Counted from the stretch's first letter, positions 1-10,768 are shown. The stretch: 64,000 nucleotides of DNA from Chitinophagaceae bacterium (GCA_016710935.1 JADJTY010000012.1:248001-312000), one strand, 5' to 3'. Translations and numbers: made by a program. Notes: generated from the sequence alone by a model not told the origin.

Positions 1-3000
1 ACATTCCTTGTAAACTGTAACTCACCAAAACGCATCACCACACTATCCTCAAAATCTGTGAGGAACATCCTGATAAAACGTATAGATTTAAAATCGGGGA
101 TATTGCCGATCTTACGGTTGTACTGCCCGATAGGAATACGGAACTGGTACCAGATCTCATTACGGGCAAGCCCATCTGCCGGGTTAATGGGTACTGATTT
201 TTTATCAACGATAAAGTTAGTTCCAATGGACATCTCAGGCTGTGTTGCATGCTTAATGTCAACGATATACTGAAAATATTCTTCTGTTTGGTTCAACGTG
301 TTATCACGGTTCAGATCTTCTGCATCGGGATATAAAGTAGCAGCCGAAGAATAAGTGGTACTTGTACTCGCAACCGGTGAATTACCCTCTGGATTATTAT
401 AATCTTTATACCTGCCGATCAGGCCAAGTCCCGGTATCTGGTCAAGGTCATCACCACGGTAATAGTGGTAATTATCACTGGACGGATCTGCCAATGCTCT
501 TTGATAAGCCGCTGCCGATACTGTTCCCTGCAATTGTGTAAGGTAAGCACGCCTTTTATTTACTTCTGCGGTATCATCCAATCCATCAAAGCCGATGTCC
601 TGAAATTTTCTGTCGTTGGGATCATTGCTGAATGCATTGGTTACCTGTACAGGATTTACAGGCACCCTGCCAAAGCTGGAATTACTTACAGGAGATGGGG
701 CATTGGGCGTAGGTAAACCATTTTCATAAAAACGTTTACCATCTTTTAAAACATCCTCTGATATATTACCCAGGTTAAAATATAATTTTCCACCTGCTGT
801 GGCGGGATTATAGGATATTCCTTTAGCCGCATAATTGATAAACGGATCCTGCATCCAGAATTCAATAAACTCAATATTGGCGGTCTCAAAATCGGGTTGG
901 TCTATGCCACGCATCAGGCCACCCCAGCGGGTTTTGGGATTATTTAATTTTCCGTTGGCATTTATACTGCCAGGGGCTGCATCATAATTATATTGACCCC
1001 GGTCTGTTGGGAAATAGGCCAGGTCGAATGTGGTAAGCAAACTCTCTCCAAAACCAGTTGTTCTTTGCGGAAAGATCTCACGCTGGTAAACCTGTCTTAC
1101 CCGGGGATCACTCAATTCTACGCGGTCATTTGAATAAGGGTTATTGGCTCCCTTGTATTGTTGTAAAGTTGGTTCAATCTGGTACCAGCCAATTTTTGCA
1201 CGGTTTCTTCCTGAAATAATGCTGTCATTGAATGCTGCTTCCGGAAAAAGAATATTCCCGTTCCGGTCTGTAGCATTTAAAGGTACCGATGCCAGTGCCC
1301 AGCTGATGGGCGGAAAGCGCATATCGTATCCCGATTGTGTGCCATCAAAATCATCAATATTAATGATACCCCTTGAACCCCTGCCAATTTGTGGCGCATG
1401 TCCGGGTTTTAAATAAGCCCCTTCGGCAAACACATTCAGGGCCGAAGCTGCGGTTGTTTTATAAAATGGAAGCTTATCCAACAGCTTGGTAAGTCTTGGA
1501 ACATCTTTTCGGTAATTCACATCGAGGCCGTACATGGTGTTACGGATAGGCTCGTTGGTGCCTCCTGTATTGTTGTTATCATAACTTACTTTACTAAAGA
1601 AAGGCCTTTCGCTTAATCGTACAATCGTTCCACCAATTGACAATTGCTCTTTCAGTGTATTTTTAGCCATATAATCCCATCGCAGGGCCATATAACTTCG
1701 CTGTTGCAGTCCAAAGGAAGCGTTGTTCTCATAATTTACCTGTACCGGAATACCCGAATTAATAATGGCCGAATTGGTTATTTTAATGGTACCCAGGTCG
1801 TAATTGATGTCATAATCAATACCTTCAATCAATACCCTGCCACCAGCAGATACCGATACAGAACCACGGGGTATATTGTACCCGATACTGATATCGGCCG
1901 AACCCGAAATTTTTGCCGAACCCTTTAACACAAACCTGTTTAAATTGGGATACTGCTGGGCTACCGCTTTTATAGAATCATAGAGTGCATAAAACAAACT
2001 GTCTTTTATATTGGTTACCAGGCTGGTATCTGTATAAATGCCTACGGCAAGGTCTCTTCCAAAAGGTTCCAGTACCGGAAACATAACCCGGCTGTATTGC
2101 GAGTAAACGGTAAACCCTTCTACATAATCAAATACACCATCGGGCTGCGGATCCAGCTGATTATTTAGACGATCGAGGTTGATGAGTGATATAATGGGGG
2201 TACCCTCGTTCCTGTTTCCAAAGGGAACATAGCGTTTCCAGCCAAGTCCCGGTTCCTGGTACAACACATCCAGTTTAAAATCAGCAGGTGTTAAAGTACC
2301 ATAACCGATGGCGTATACATTTTTCAGCATCAGATCCCAAATGGGTAAGGTTGGCCTTTGTGAGGTAGCCTTCAGCAATTTTAAGAATAATATGCGTTGA
2401 GTGGCCAAAGTACTGTCTGGTGGAAGGTCCTGCGAAAATTCACCTACCTGGTAAATTTTACCGTTGTAAGAATATTGGTAGGCTACCCCCAGTACTTCAT
2501 CCGTTTGTAAAGGCTGACTTAAAGAAATAAAGCCCACCTGGCGGTTGAATATGTATTGAGAGGAATCGAGTTTGCGGGCAAATGTTTTTTCAAAATCCTG
2601 CACGGGCTGTAAACCAATATTGATCAAGTTATTAAAAACCAGTGATGGGTTTCTGTTACCCGGATCTGAAATGATGTTTGAATATAGTGGGCTGCTACCA
2701 TTAGATGGAATGCCTGAAACCGGCCCTCCCGTTTCACCTAAGCCTGCCAAACCTACTACATCCCTGGTTTCGGTAGTTGTACCATTTCGGTTTGTAACCC
2801 AAACCTCCAGCCTCAGAATTTGTATTGGTGCAGTAATAGCGGGTAACTTGCTCATTACTTTATTATAATTCTCTTTAAAATACTGGCCCAGTAAAAAGTG
2901 ACGGTTCTCTTCATATTCATCTGCCTTAACCTCAAATAGCTGCGAGGCGGTACCGCCTGCCAGGTTTGCCGACTGGCGTTGCGATTTTTGATTGGCCACA

Positions 3001-3860
3001 ACACCGGTTATAAATAGTTTACCAAACTGAAGCGTGGTTTTAATACCAAATAATTGCTGGGCCCCGGGTATTAACGTACTGCGTGAAGGAAAAGCAACAT
3101 TACCCAGCTCAAAACGTTTTACGATCTCATCATCCAAGCCGGTGTAGTCCAGCTTAAGCTGGTTATCCTGTCCAAAGTTGGCAAGGGTATTATAGTTGAT
3201 AGGAAATTTCAGTTTGCCGCCAATATCTGCATTAACATTAACCTGGGCATTCATGTCAAAATCAAAACCCCCGTTTTTACGGGCCCTTTCGGGCAGGGTG
3301 GGGTTTTTAATATTCTGCCCCTGGTAACCGGCAGTTAGATCCACATTACCCTGTGGAGTAATGGTTATCTTACCATTACCAAACAGGCGGTTAAATAAAT
3401 TATCGTACAGCGATAATTTGGGTTTGATCTGGCCCCGGTTCAGAATATTTAATGTATTTGACCGTTGCTGAAAATATTTCGTTTCGGCCTTTCTGCCACT
3501 AATTTTCCAGTATTCTTCAAAGCTGTAGGTGGTAGTGGTGCGGTAATATTTTGAACCTATTTTTTCATACACAACATACCGGCGTGTTTTGGGGTCGTAC
3601 ACAACCGAGTCCTTGATATTGGAAGGCGTCTTCAGGTCGAGTGTGCGGTTATTTTCGCCCCCCACAAAATCGCCCCTGCGATCCCTGATGGGATATGGCA
3701 GTGGTCCGTTGTTAACGGGTACTGTATCGTAACCAGTAGTTATGTGATCGTAATAATGATAGGGGTTGGCTACAACAATATTTGTATGAAGCATACACAG
3801 CGATAACGCCAATACAACACAGCCAATCAGTCTCGATTTTTGTTTTCTAATAAGCAACAT
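1..3860 (-). CDS. sprA: SprA, T9SS outer-membrane translocon (partial, N-terminal part)
   Basis: The minus strand is open without a stop from the ATG at 3858-3860 to the window edge, giving about 1286 codons; full SprA is around 2,400 residues, so the C-terminal half lies outside. The N-terminus has a hydrophobic signal segment (residues about 10-31) and the product runs on as a long beta-rich protein. Recognisable SprA stretches include INIDDFDGTQSG and YYRGDDLDQIPGLGL. SprA/Sov is the giant outer-membrane barrel that passes folded cargo with C-terminal sorting domains across the outer membrane, and is also needed for gliding. It starts 29 bp after the ruvA stop on the same strand, so ruvA-sprA is probably one transcript; this neighbourhood is common in the phylum. 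Family recognition is by sequence pattern. Confidence 0.93.
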   Translation of the reverse strand, partial: MLLIRKQKSRLIGCVVLALSLCMLHTNIVVANPYHYYDHITTGYDTVPVNNGPLPYPIRDRRGDFVGGENNRTLDLKTPSNIKDSVVYDPKTRRYVVYEKIGSKYYRTTTTYSFEEYWKISGRKAETKYFQQRSNTLNILNRGQIKPKLSLYDNLFNRLFGNGKITITPQGNVDLTAGYQGQNIKNPTLPERARKNGGFDFDMNAQVNVNADIGGKLKFPINYNTLANFGQDNQLKLDYTGLDDEIVKRFELGNVAFPSRSTLIPGAQQLFGIKTTLQFGKLFITGVVANQKSQRQSANLAGGTASQLFEVKADEYEENRHFLLGQYFKENYNKVMSKLPAITAPIQILRLEVWVTNRNGTTTETRDVVGLAGLGETGGPVSGIPSNGSSPLYSNIISDPGNRNPSLVFNNLINIGLQPVQDFEKTFARKLDSSQYIFNRQVGFISLSQPLQTDEVLGVAYQYSYNGKIYQVGEFSQDLPPDSTLATQRILFLKLLKATSQRPTLPIWDLMLKNVYAIGYGTLTPADFKLDVLYQEPGLGWKRYVPFGNRNEGTPIISLINLDRLNNQLDPQPDGVFDYVEGFTVYSQYSRVMFPVLEPFGRDLAVGIYTDTSLVTNIKDSLFYALYDSIKAVAQQYPNLNRFVLKGSAKISGSADISIGYNIPRGSVSVSAGGRVLIEGIDYDINYDLGTIKITNSAIINSGIPVQVNYENNASFGLQQRSYMALRWDYMAKNTLKEQLSIGGTIVRLSERPFFSKVSYDNNNTGGTNEPIRNTMYGLDVNYRKDVPRLTKLLDKLPFYKTTAASALNVFAEGAYLKPGHAPQIGRGSRGIINIDDFDGTQSGYDMRFPPISWALASVPLNATDRNGNILFPEAAFNDSIISGRNRAKIGWYQIEPTLQQYKGANNPYSNDRVELSDPRVRQVYQREIFPQRTTGFGESLLTTFDLAYFPTDRGQYNYDAAPGSINANGKLNNPKTRWGGLMRGIDQPDFETANIEFIEFWMQDPFINYAAKGISYNPATAGGKLYFNLGNISEDVLKDGKRFYENGLPTPNAPSPVSNSSFGRVPVNPVQVTNAFSNDPNDRKFQDIGFDGLDDTAEVNKRRAYLTQLQGTVSAAAYQRALADPSSDNYHYYRGDDLDQIPGLGLIGRYKDYNNPEGNSPVASTSTTYSSAATLYPDAEDLNRDNTLNQTEEYFQYIVDIKHATQPEMSIGTNFIVDKKSVPINPADGLARNEIWYQFRIPIGQYNRKIGNIPDFKSIRFIRMFLTDFEDSVVMRFGELQFTRN

Positions 3861-3889
3861 CCGGTAAATGAATTAACGTAGCGTTCTTG

Positions 3890-4474
3890 TCAAATGGCTT
3901 TTAAGGCTTTTTTAATTAATTCTTCTAAATTCGATACGGGTGGTTCAGCACGGATAATTTTTTGGATAGCGTTCTCTGCCTGTATTCTCGAGATTCCGAG
4001 AGCTGTTAATGCATTCAACGCATCTGTTCCCAAACTATTGCCCATGTGTGCAGAAACATTTACGTCCAATGAATTCTTACTCAATTTATCTTTTAATTCC
4101 AAAACCAGTCTTTCGGCAGTTTTTTTTCCTATCCCTTTGACACCTTCCAGCTGCTTTACGTTGCTTTGAACAATAGCCAAACTTACTTCTTCAGGCTTTA
4201 GCGACGAAAGCATCATCCTGGCGGTGCCGGCACCCACTCCTGATACACTGGTTAACAGAACAAACATATCTTTTTCCAGCTTATCAAAAAAACCATATAA
4301 CACATGAGCATCTTCCTTAACCTGTAGTTGGGTAAACAGTTTACCCTCATCCAGGTTTTGTATCTGTGAAAATGTATTCAGGCTGATATTAACTTCATAC
4401 CCAACACCATGAACATCTACATAAACCTGTGCCGGGCTTTTGTAGGTAAATTTTCCTTGCAAATATGCGTACAT
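3890..4474 (-). CDS. ruvA: Holliday junction branch migration protein RuvA
   Basis: 194 residues, the usual RuvA length. The N-terminal OB-fold begins MYAYLQGKF and includes HGVGYEV. Two helix-hairpin-helix motifs follow, LLTSVSGVGAGTA (about 73-85) and LEGVKGIGKKTAERL (about 109-123), and a small C-terminal domain III (about 148-194) that contacts RuvB. RuvA binds the four-way junction as a tetramer and loads the RuvB motor for branch migration in recombinational repair. It is complete, with no missing motif. It lies directly upstream of sprA and probably shares its transcript; ruvB and ruvC are not in the window. Confidence 0.97.
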   Translation of the reverse strand: MYAYLQGKFTYKSPAQVYVDVHGVGYEVNISLNTFSQIQNLDEGKLFTQLQVKEDAHVLYGFFDKLEKDMFVLLTSVSGVGAGTARMMLSSLKPEEVSLAIVQSNVKQLEGVKGIGKKTAERLVLELKDKLSKNSLDVNVSAHMGNSLGTDALNALTALGISRIQAENAIQKIIRAEPPVSNLEELIKKALKAI

Positions 4475-4731
4475 AGTTAATTAACAGTCAGTAGCGAAAA
4501 TAAGGATATTTTACGAGTCACAATCGTAAAAATCGTTAACATAGGTTAATGTTTGAAAGTTTAGAAGTTGAGGTGTTGAGGTGTTTGGGATGTAATGGCA
4601 GGATTACATATACTAATTCTACATTTCTAAACCCTAAACTCTTAAACATGAAGCATTAAACCCTTCAACTTTTTCCTTATTTTTACCGATAACTATCAAA
4701 TTACATTTTATATAGTAAAACAGCGATTTTC

Positions 4732-5727
4732 ATGCAAAAAATATATGCAGGCATTACGGCAGTAGGTGGTTATGTACCCGAATACAGGCTTACCAATGCA
4801 GAACTGGAAACAATGGTGGATACGAACGATGAGTGGATACGCACCAGGACCGGAATTTCTGAAAGAAGGATCTTAAAAGAAGAGGGAAAAGGCAGCAGCG
4901 ACCTTGCTGTACCGGCTGTTTTAGAGCTTTGTAAAAAAAGAGGCATCAGCCCGGCAGATATCGAGTGTATGATCTGTGCTACCGTTACACCAGACATGGT
5001 TTTTCCGGCCACGGCCAATATTATTTGTGAAAAGATCGGGGCCACCAATGCCTTTGGGTTTGATATTATGGCTGCCTGCTCGGGCTTTTTATATGCCGTA
5101 ACTACGGCTACCGCATTTATTGAAAGCGGCCGGTATAAAAATGTGGTAGTAGTTGGGGTAGATAAAATGAGCAGCATTATTGACTATAGCGACCGCACTA
5201 CCTGCATTATTTTTGGAGATGGCGCCGGTGCCATTATGCTGGAACAGGTTGAAGAAGGACTGGGTGTTAAGGACAGTATTTTAAAAAGTGATGGCAGCGG
5301 CTGTAAATTTTTACACATGAAAGCCGGCGGATCGGTAAAACCCTCTACGGTTGAAACCGTTTTGGCCAAGGAGCATTTTGTATACCAGGAAGGGCAGTCG
5401 GTTTTTAAGTTTGCCGTAAAAGGCATGGCAGACGTGAGTTACGAGCTGATGGAACGCAATAATTTAACAGCCGATGATATTGCCTGGCTGGTGCCCCACC
5501 AGGCTAACCTGCGCATTATTGATGCCACGGCTAACCGGATGGGATTGCCCAAAGAAAAAGTAATGATCAACATACAGAAATATGGCAATACCACTGCCGC
5601 AACCCTGCCCTTATGTTTATGGGAATGGGAAAAGCAATTAAAAAAAGGCGATAATATTATATTAGCTGCTTTTGGCGGAGGCTTTACCTGGGGTGCTACC
5701 TGGGTGAAATGGGCTTATAACAGTTAG
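4732..5727 (+). CDS. fabH: 3-oxoacyl-ACP synthase III (FabH-like)
   Basis: 331 residues, the standard KAS III length. The catalytic triad is in place: Cys116 in AACSGFLY, His256 in VPHQANLRI and Asn286 in YGNTTAAT; the glycine-rich FGDGAGA and the C-terminal FGGGFTWGA are also typical. The enzyme condenses an acyl-CoA primer with malonyl-ACP to start type II fatty-acid synthesis in the cytoplasm. Bacteroidota often carry several FabH paralogues, and no fab or plsX genes flank this one, so a specialised primer or lipid role is possible. The 257-bp gap upstream is AT-rich and holds a short GAGGT-rich stretch (about 4565-4585) but no promoter I would commit to. Confidence 0.93.
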   Translation: MQKIYAGITAVGGYVPEYRLTNAELETMVDTNDEWIRTRTGISERRILKEEGKGSSDLAVPAVLELCKKRGISPADIECMICATVTPDMVFPATANIICEKIGATNAFGFDIMAACSGFLYAVTTATAFIESGRYKNVVVVGVDKMSSIIDYSDRTTCIIFGDGAGAIMLEQVEEGLGVKDSILKSDGSGCKFLHMKAGGSVKPSTVETVLAKEHFVYQEGQSVFKFAVKGMADVSYELMERNNLTADDIAWLVPHQANLRIIDATANRMGLPKEKVMINIQKYGNTTAATLPLCLWEWEKQLKKGDNIILAAFGGGFTWGATWVKWAYNS

Positions 5728-5760
5728 AAATACTGTAATTTTAGTATTCAATTATCATAC

Positions 5761-8185
5761 ATGAAAAAAATCATACTCTTTATATTTATTGGACTGTTTG
5801 TAGCAAATGCTGACGGCTACGCCCAATTCTCCAAATATATCATCCGCTTAAAAGATAAAGGCACCAACCCTTTTGCCATAAGTAATCCCATTCAATACCT
5901 TACCCAGCGGTCAATCGATCGTAGAACCAGGTACAGTATTGCCATCGACTCAACCGATCTGCCCATTACACCCAGGTATATTGACAGTATACGCATGGCA
6001 GGTGCAGTAACCATTCTCAATACATCAAAATGGCTTAACCAGGTATTGATACAAACAACTGATGCAGCAGCTTTAACAAAAATAAACGGGTTTCCTTTTG
6101 TTTTAAGTTCGGGGCCAATGGCTCCTTTTAACAGGGCCGGCGATAAGCCCGTGCATAAAAAATTAGATGCGGTAACAACAGAAACTCCCGGCCCCAATAC
6201 TTCAAATACTATTGCTGCAGATTATTACAGCTATGGCCAAAGCTATGGGCAGGTGCATCTGCATAACGGCGAGTTTTTGCATAACCGTGGTTTTCGTGGC
6301 CAGGGCATGCACATGGCAGTACTGGATGCAGGATTTTTTAATTATTTAACCCCTGCCTACATTTGACAGTGTGCGTAATAATGGCCAGCTATTGGGTACC
6401 TGGGATTTTGTTACCGGTAATGCAAGCGTTAATGAAGATAATAGCCATGGCACCAGTTGCCTGAGCACCATCGCCGCCAACATGCCCGGTGTTTTTATGG
6501 GTACAGCTCCCAAGACTTCTTTTTATTTATACCGCACCGAAGATGTAGCATCTGAATACCCGGTTGAAGAGCAGAACTGGATCGCCGGTATGGAACGGGC
6601 CGATAGTTTGGGTGTTGATATTTCTTCCACCTCTTTAGGTTATTTTACTTTTGATAATCCTGTATTTAATTACACGTATGCCAATATGGATGGCAACACC
6701 ACCATGAGTGCAAAGGGTGCCGACCTGGCTGCAAAAAAAGGAATACTCTGTGTTTTGGCTGCCGGCAATGAGGGTCAAAGCTCCTGGCATTTTATAATCA
6801 CCCCATCTGATGCTGACAGTGTAATGGCTGTAGGTGCAGTAAGCGTAGCCGGTAATGTGGGTGGGTTCAGCAGTTATGGCCCCAGCAGCGATGGACAGAT
6901 CAAACCTTCGGTAGCTGCAGTTGGCGTTAGTGCGGTGGTTGCAAATCCCACAACGGGGCAGCCAAGCTTTGGCAGCGGTACATCATACGCATGCCCCAAC
7001 ATGGCTGGCTTAACTACCTGTTTGTGGCAGGCTTTTCCGGAAGTAAATAATATGCGGATCATTTCAGTTATGCAGGAATCGGGTACCCGTGCCAGTAATC
7101 CCAATGACCGGGTGGGTTACGGCATTCCGGATATGAAAAAGGCCTTTGTAAAACTCATTAAACAATTATACACACAGCAATCTGCTGTTGCCAATTGTGG
7201 GGTTACTTTACAATGGATGGCAAAAACAGATTCGGTCATCAGTATCGTGGTAGAAAGAAAATTACCGGCTGAAACCAATTACACTGCTATCAACACACAA
7301 ACTTCAACCGGTGCATTTCAATCCCGTAATTTTTCTTTTACAGATGACCTGCGCAACTTTCCAACAACCGGTGTTACATATCGCTTTAGAATGAATATTG
7401 CTGCTGATACCAGTTTCTACCTGGATTCGATGCTCATCAATTTTACACCAAGGCCAAATTTAGGTGCCGATAAAACAACAGCTGTTTGCAACCCTAACAC
7501 GGTTAATCTTACCACTCAATTCACTACTGCAGGGCTTATCACTAACTGGACATTGGGTGGTAATCCGGTTGCAAATCCTGCTTCAGTTTCAGTTACCGGC
7601 CTGTACCAGTTAATAGCAGCCAATAACAGCGGCTGTGCCGATACTGCAACAGTGAATGTTACCATTAATCCAAAACCAAATTTAGGTGCCGACCTGGCTG
7701 TGGCAAAATGCACCGACAGTACAAAAAATCTGACTACCCTGTTTAATACAGCCGGTTTAACCACAGCCTGGACCCTTGGAGGTAATGCCGTTGCAAACCC
7801 TGCCGCAGTAAGTGCTGCAGGCACTTACCAGCTGATCGCAAACAACACTGCGGGTTGTGCCGATACCGCAACAGTAACTGTTACAAACAATCAACAGCTT
7901 TGCCCTGTAAATCCGCCACCTGTTCCTATACCTGATCAAATTACCATTAGCCCCAACCCGGTAAAAGACAATCTTTCCATTAAGGTTGTAAGGGCAGCAG
8001 CGTCTAAAATTGGTATCACTATTCATAATGCTGCCGGGCAGATAGTTTATAATACAATTAACCAGCAGGCTGCCGGGCAAACCATCTATAGCATTCCCAT
8101 GAAAAAAATAAGTGGTGGCGTTTATTTTGTTACGGTAAGAGTGAATGACAAAAAGGAAAAAGTGAAGAAAATAATGCGTCAGTAA
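5761..8185 (+). pseudogene. Secreted S8 subtilisin-like peptidase with T9SS type A sorting domain, single-base frameshift
   Basis: Two frames together make one protein of about 800 residues. The first frame (5761-6366) has a signal peptide (residues 1-21) and catalytic Asp189 in MAVLDAGF. The second frame has catalytic His in DNSHGTSC and Ser in GTSYACP, then two similar Ig-like repeats of about 75 residues (each with NLGAD and GCADTATV) and a C-terminal type A sorting domain ending in GGVYFVTVRVNDKKEKVKKI. Deleting one C from the C4 run at 6350-6353 joins the frames as NYLTLPTFDSVRNNG. The gene follows fabH by 33 bp. As written it would be inactive; all three catalytic residues and both termini are conserved, so a base-call error or very recent mutation is likely. 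A functional product would be a T9SS-exported protease. Confidence 0.88.
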
Positions 8186-8187
8186 TC

Positions 8188-9351
8188 TTATGGCTTTTTA
8201 AAAACAGCAGTAAACATCGAATCTGCTTTTTTATCGTAACCTTTTAATAATTCCATCTGCAGCAATTGCAGGTGGAATTTTTCTTTAATGAAGTTCACCA
8301 TGTCTTCATTTTCATTTTTAAAAACAGAGCAGGTAATGTAGATGAAAATGCTATCTTTTTGCAAATACGGAATAACATGACTTACAATTTGTTGTTGCAT
8401 AGCCACATACACATCGATTGTTTTCCTTTTTAAATAATACAATTGCTCCGGTGTACGGCTCCAGGTGCCACTGCCGGTGCAGGGGGCGTCGCAGATGATC
8501 AATGGGCAATGGGCAATAGGCAATAAGCAATCGTCAATAGTGAGATCAGCAATGAACGATTTATAGTTTTTTATTCCGGCGGTTTCAAATCTGTTTTTTA
8601 GATTTGATAAAATGCTTTCCCTGATATCAGAAACAGTTAATTCAATTTGTCCATTTAAAATATCGTAAGCAAGGATTGATTTACCACCGCTGGCGGCGCA
8701 GCAATCCCAGATGGAAACCGGATGCCGGGTGCTGGATGCCGGATCTTTTAAAAAATTCAGCACCTGTTGTGAATTAAGATCCTGTACCACAACTTCCTTA
8801 TCTGTTTCAAGTATGGTATCAACCCTGGTGGAATTGGGCAGTGCCAGGCAATCATCATGCAGCATGTTGAATGCTATACCTGCATCCTGTAATTTTTTAA
8901 CCACGATTTCTTTATTACCGGGCCTTATCCGCAAAAACAGATCGGGCTGCTTAAAAAAAGAATACCGGAAAAGTTCAGCATCAATACCGGTACTTAATGC
9001 TTCTGCCCAGGGGAAAACATCTTCAGCTATAAAACCTGCTATACCTATTTTTTCGGCAAGTGGTTTTGTTATGATCTCATTCCACTCCGGTTTATGAAAC
9101 TGCAAAAAATCATTGCTTTTTTCTTCACATACAAATACGGCCACAATTATTTTTTCTTCCACCGGTAATTGTGGTACGGCTTTGCCCAGGCGGTAAAAAT
9201 TATAACAGAGGGTGGCAATTTGTTTCCTGTCTTTGCCTCCGTATTTTTTGTTGGCGTTAAAATATTTTTTTAAGAAAGCAGCAAAGGGGATATCTCCCCT
9301 GTATGAATCAATAATTGCTTTTGCAGAATTTAAATAGGAGTGATAACGCAT
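8188..9351 (-). CDS. RsmB/NOP-family rRNA (cytosine-C5) methyltransferase
   Basis: 387 residues. The N-terminal NusB-like/RNA-binding part is followed by a Rossmann SAM-binding domain with CCAASGGKS (motif I). The two cysteines of RNA m5C methyltransferases are present: Cys291 in DAPCTGSGTW (motif IV) and Cys341 in ITCSVFKNENE (motif VI). The family methylates C5 of cytosine in rRNA; the exact position cannot be read from the sequence. It is convergent with the subtilase, the two stops being 2 bp apart. Two odd stretches look like dispersed micro-repeats absorbed in frame: CLLPIAHCPLIIC just before motif IV (DNA about 8500-8540) and KDPASSTRHPV before motif I (about 8715-8750). Confidence 0.9.
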   Translation of the reverse strand: MRYHSYLNSAKAIIDSYRGDIPFAAFLKKYFNANKKYGGKDRKQIATLCYNFYRLGKAVPQLPVEEKIIVAVFVCEEKSNDFLQFHKPEWNEIITKPLAEKIGIAGFIAEDVFPWAEALSTGIDAELFRYSFFKQPDLFLRIRPGNKEIVVKKLQDAGIAFNMLHDDCLALPNSTRVDTILETDKEVVVQDLNSQQVLNFLKDPASSTRHPVSIWDCCAASGGKSILAYDILNGQIELTVSDIRESILSNLKNRFETAGIKNYKSFIADLTIDDCLLPIAHCPLIICDAPCTGSGTWSRTPEQLYYLKRKTIDVYVAMQQQIVSHVIPYLQKDSIFIYITCSVFKNENEDMVNFIKEKFHLQLLQMELLKGYDKKADSMFTAVFKKP

Positions 9352-9365
9352 GGAGCAAAAATAAA

Positions 9366-9414
9366 GCCTGTCCGACCAAGGTCATCCGGGCGGGCCTGCG
9401 GTTTTAATGCAGGC
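9366..9414. repeat. GC-rich dispersed palindromic repeat plus hairpin
   Basis: This stretch has the pattern CCTGTCCGACC...CCGGGCGGGC, resembling the 26-bp element inserted in the RAYT at 20197. It overlaps a hairpin GCCTGC-9 nt-GCAGGC at 9394-9414. It lies between the methyltransferase and odhB and codes for nothing. Confidence 0.6.
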
Positions 9415-9444
9415 TTAAATATTTAAAGTGATATTTTTTTGTGT

Positions 9445-9528
9445 ACTGTCATACTGAGCTTGTCGAAGTCCTGTCGAAGCAGGTATGACTCATTTTTAAC
9501 CCGGTTTCGACAAGCTCAACCTGACAGT
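9445..9528. repeat. Dispersed inverted repeat of the TGAGCTTGTCGAAG type
   Basis: The left arm ACTGTCATACTGAGCTTGTC and the right arm GACAAGCTCAACCTGACAG pair imperfectly over about 20 bp around a 40-nt loop. A second copy sits at 10829-10955. The element is downstream of odhB on the minus strand and could act as a bidirectional terminator or RNA end. Confidence 0.75.
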
Positions 9529-9556
9529 TTTTTAAAAATGAGACAATAATAAAAAT

Positions 9557-10768
9557 TTATAACTCCAGCAAACTCTTCACCGGATCTTTACCAAACAACA
9601 TCAGTGACGGGTTTTCAAGTAGCTCTTTTACCCTTACCAAAAATCCAACGGATTCCCTGCCGTCAATAATACGATGGTCGTAACTGAGGGCAACATACAT
9701 CATCGGCTTAATAACTACCTGTCCGTTTACAGCCATGGGCCTTTCTAAAATATTGTGCATGCCCAAAATGGCACTCTGCGGAATATTGATGATCGGCGTA
9801 CTCATCATCGAACCAAAAACACCGCCATTGGTGATGGTGAAAGTTCCGCCGGTCATTTCTTCGATCGTTAATTTATTGTCTTTTGCCTTGGTAGCCAGCT
9901 CTGCAACTTTTGCTTCAATGCCCGCCATGCTTAAGCTTTCGGCATTGCGTATAACAGGCACCACCAGGCCTTTGGGTGCACTTACGGAAATAGATATATC
10001 GCAAAAATCGTGGTAAATAATATTTTCCCCATCTATATAAGCATTCACCGATGGCCACTCCTGCAATGCATATGTACAAGCCTTGGTAAAAAAGCTCATA
10101 AAGCCCAGGTTAACGCCATGCAGTTCCTTAAACCTGTCTTTGTATCTTTTTCTAACCTCCATAATGGCACTCATATCCACTTCATTAAAAGTGGTAAGCA
10201 TGGCCGTTGTATTCTTGGCTTCTACCAAACGCCTGCTGATGGTCTTGCGCAGGTTACTCATTTTCTGTTCACGCTCATTTCTTTCAAATAAAACCGTACC
10301 CGGTTTTCTGCCGGGATTATTCAATGCATCCATTACATCCTGCTTAACGATCTTTCCATTGCTGCCTGAAGCAGTTACGGCCTTCACATCAACTTTTTTA
10401 TCGGCAATGATGGCTGCGGCAACCGGAGTTGCTTTAACTTCAGTTTGTGGTTGAGAAGCAGCTTCTTTTGCAGGTTCTGCCTTTGTTTCAGCAGCAACTG
10501 GTTTTTCTTCAACGGCACCTTCAGGCTTCACGGCTTCCGTATCAATTGAACAAACCACATCTCCAATATTTAAAGTAGCGCCTTCCTGTGCAATAATTTT
10601 AATTGCTCCGGCCTGCTCGGCATTCAACTCAAATGTTGCTTTTTCGCTTTCCAGTTCAGCAATCACTTCATCCCTGTTTGCATATTCGCCATCCTTCTTG
10701 TGCCATTTAACCAGGGTGACTTCACTGATGCTCTCGCCTACAGTAGGAACTTTTATTTCAATTGACAT
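9557..10768 (-). CDS. odhB: Dihydrolipoyllysine succinyltransferase, E2 of 2-oxoglutarate dehydrogenase
   Basis: 403 residues. The N-terminal lipoyl domain (1-75) carries the lipoylated Lys43 in ESEKATFEL. A flexible Ala/Pro/Lys linker (about 76-115) follows, then a short peripheral subunit-binding domain (VTASGSNGKIVKQDVMDAL, about 131-150) and the catalytic acyltransferase domain with the active-site pair His365/Asp369 in SYDHRIIDG. It transfers the succinyl group to CoA in the citric-acid cycle. MSIEIKVPTVGESI is characteristic of SucB/OdhB rather than pyruvate E2. The E1 gene is not adjacent. The ATG at 10766-10768 is the natural start. Confidence 0.94.
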   Translation of the reverse strand: MSIEIKVPTVGESISEVTLVKWHKKDGEYANRDEVIAELESEKATFELNAEQAGAIKIIAQEGATLNIGDVVCSIDTEAVKPEGAVEEKPVAAETKAEPAKEAASQPQTEVKATPVAAAIIADKKVDVKAVTASGSNGKIVKQDVMDALNNPGRKPGTVLFERNEREQKMSNLRKTISRRLVEAKNTTAMLTTFNEVDMSAIMEVRKRYKDRFKELHGVNLGFMSFFTKACTYALQEWPSVNAYIDGENIIYHDFCDISISVSAPKGLVVPVIRNAESLSMAGIEAKVAELATKAKDNKLTIEEMTGGTFTITNGGVFGSMMSTPIINIPQSAILGMHNILERPMAVNGQVVIKPMMYVALSYDHRIIDGRESVGFLVRVKELLENPSLMLFGKDPVKSLLEL

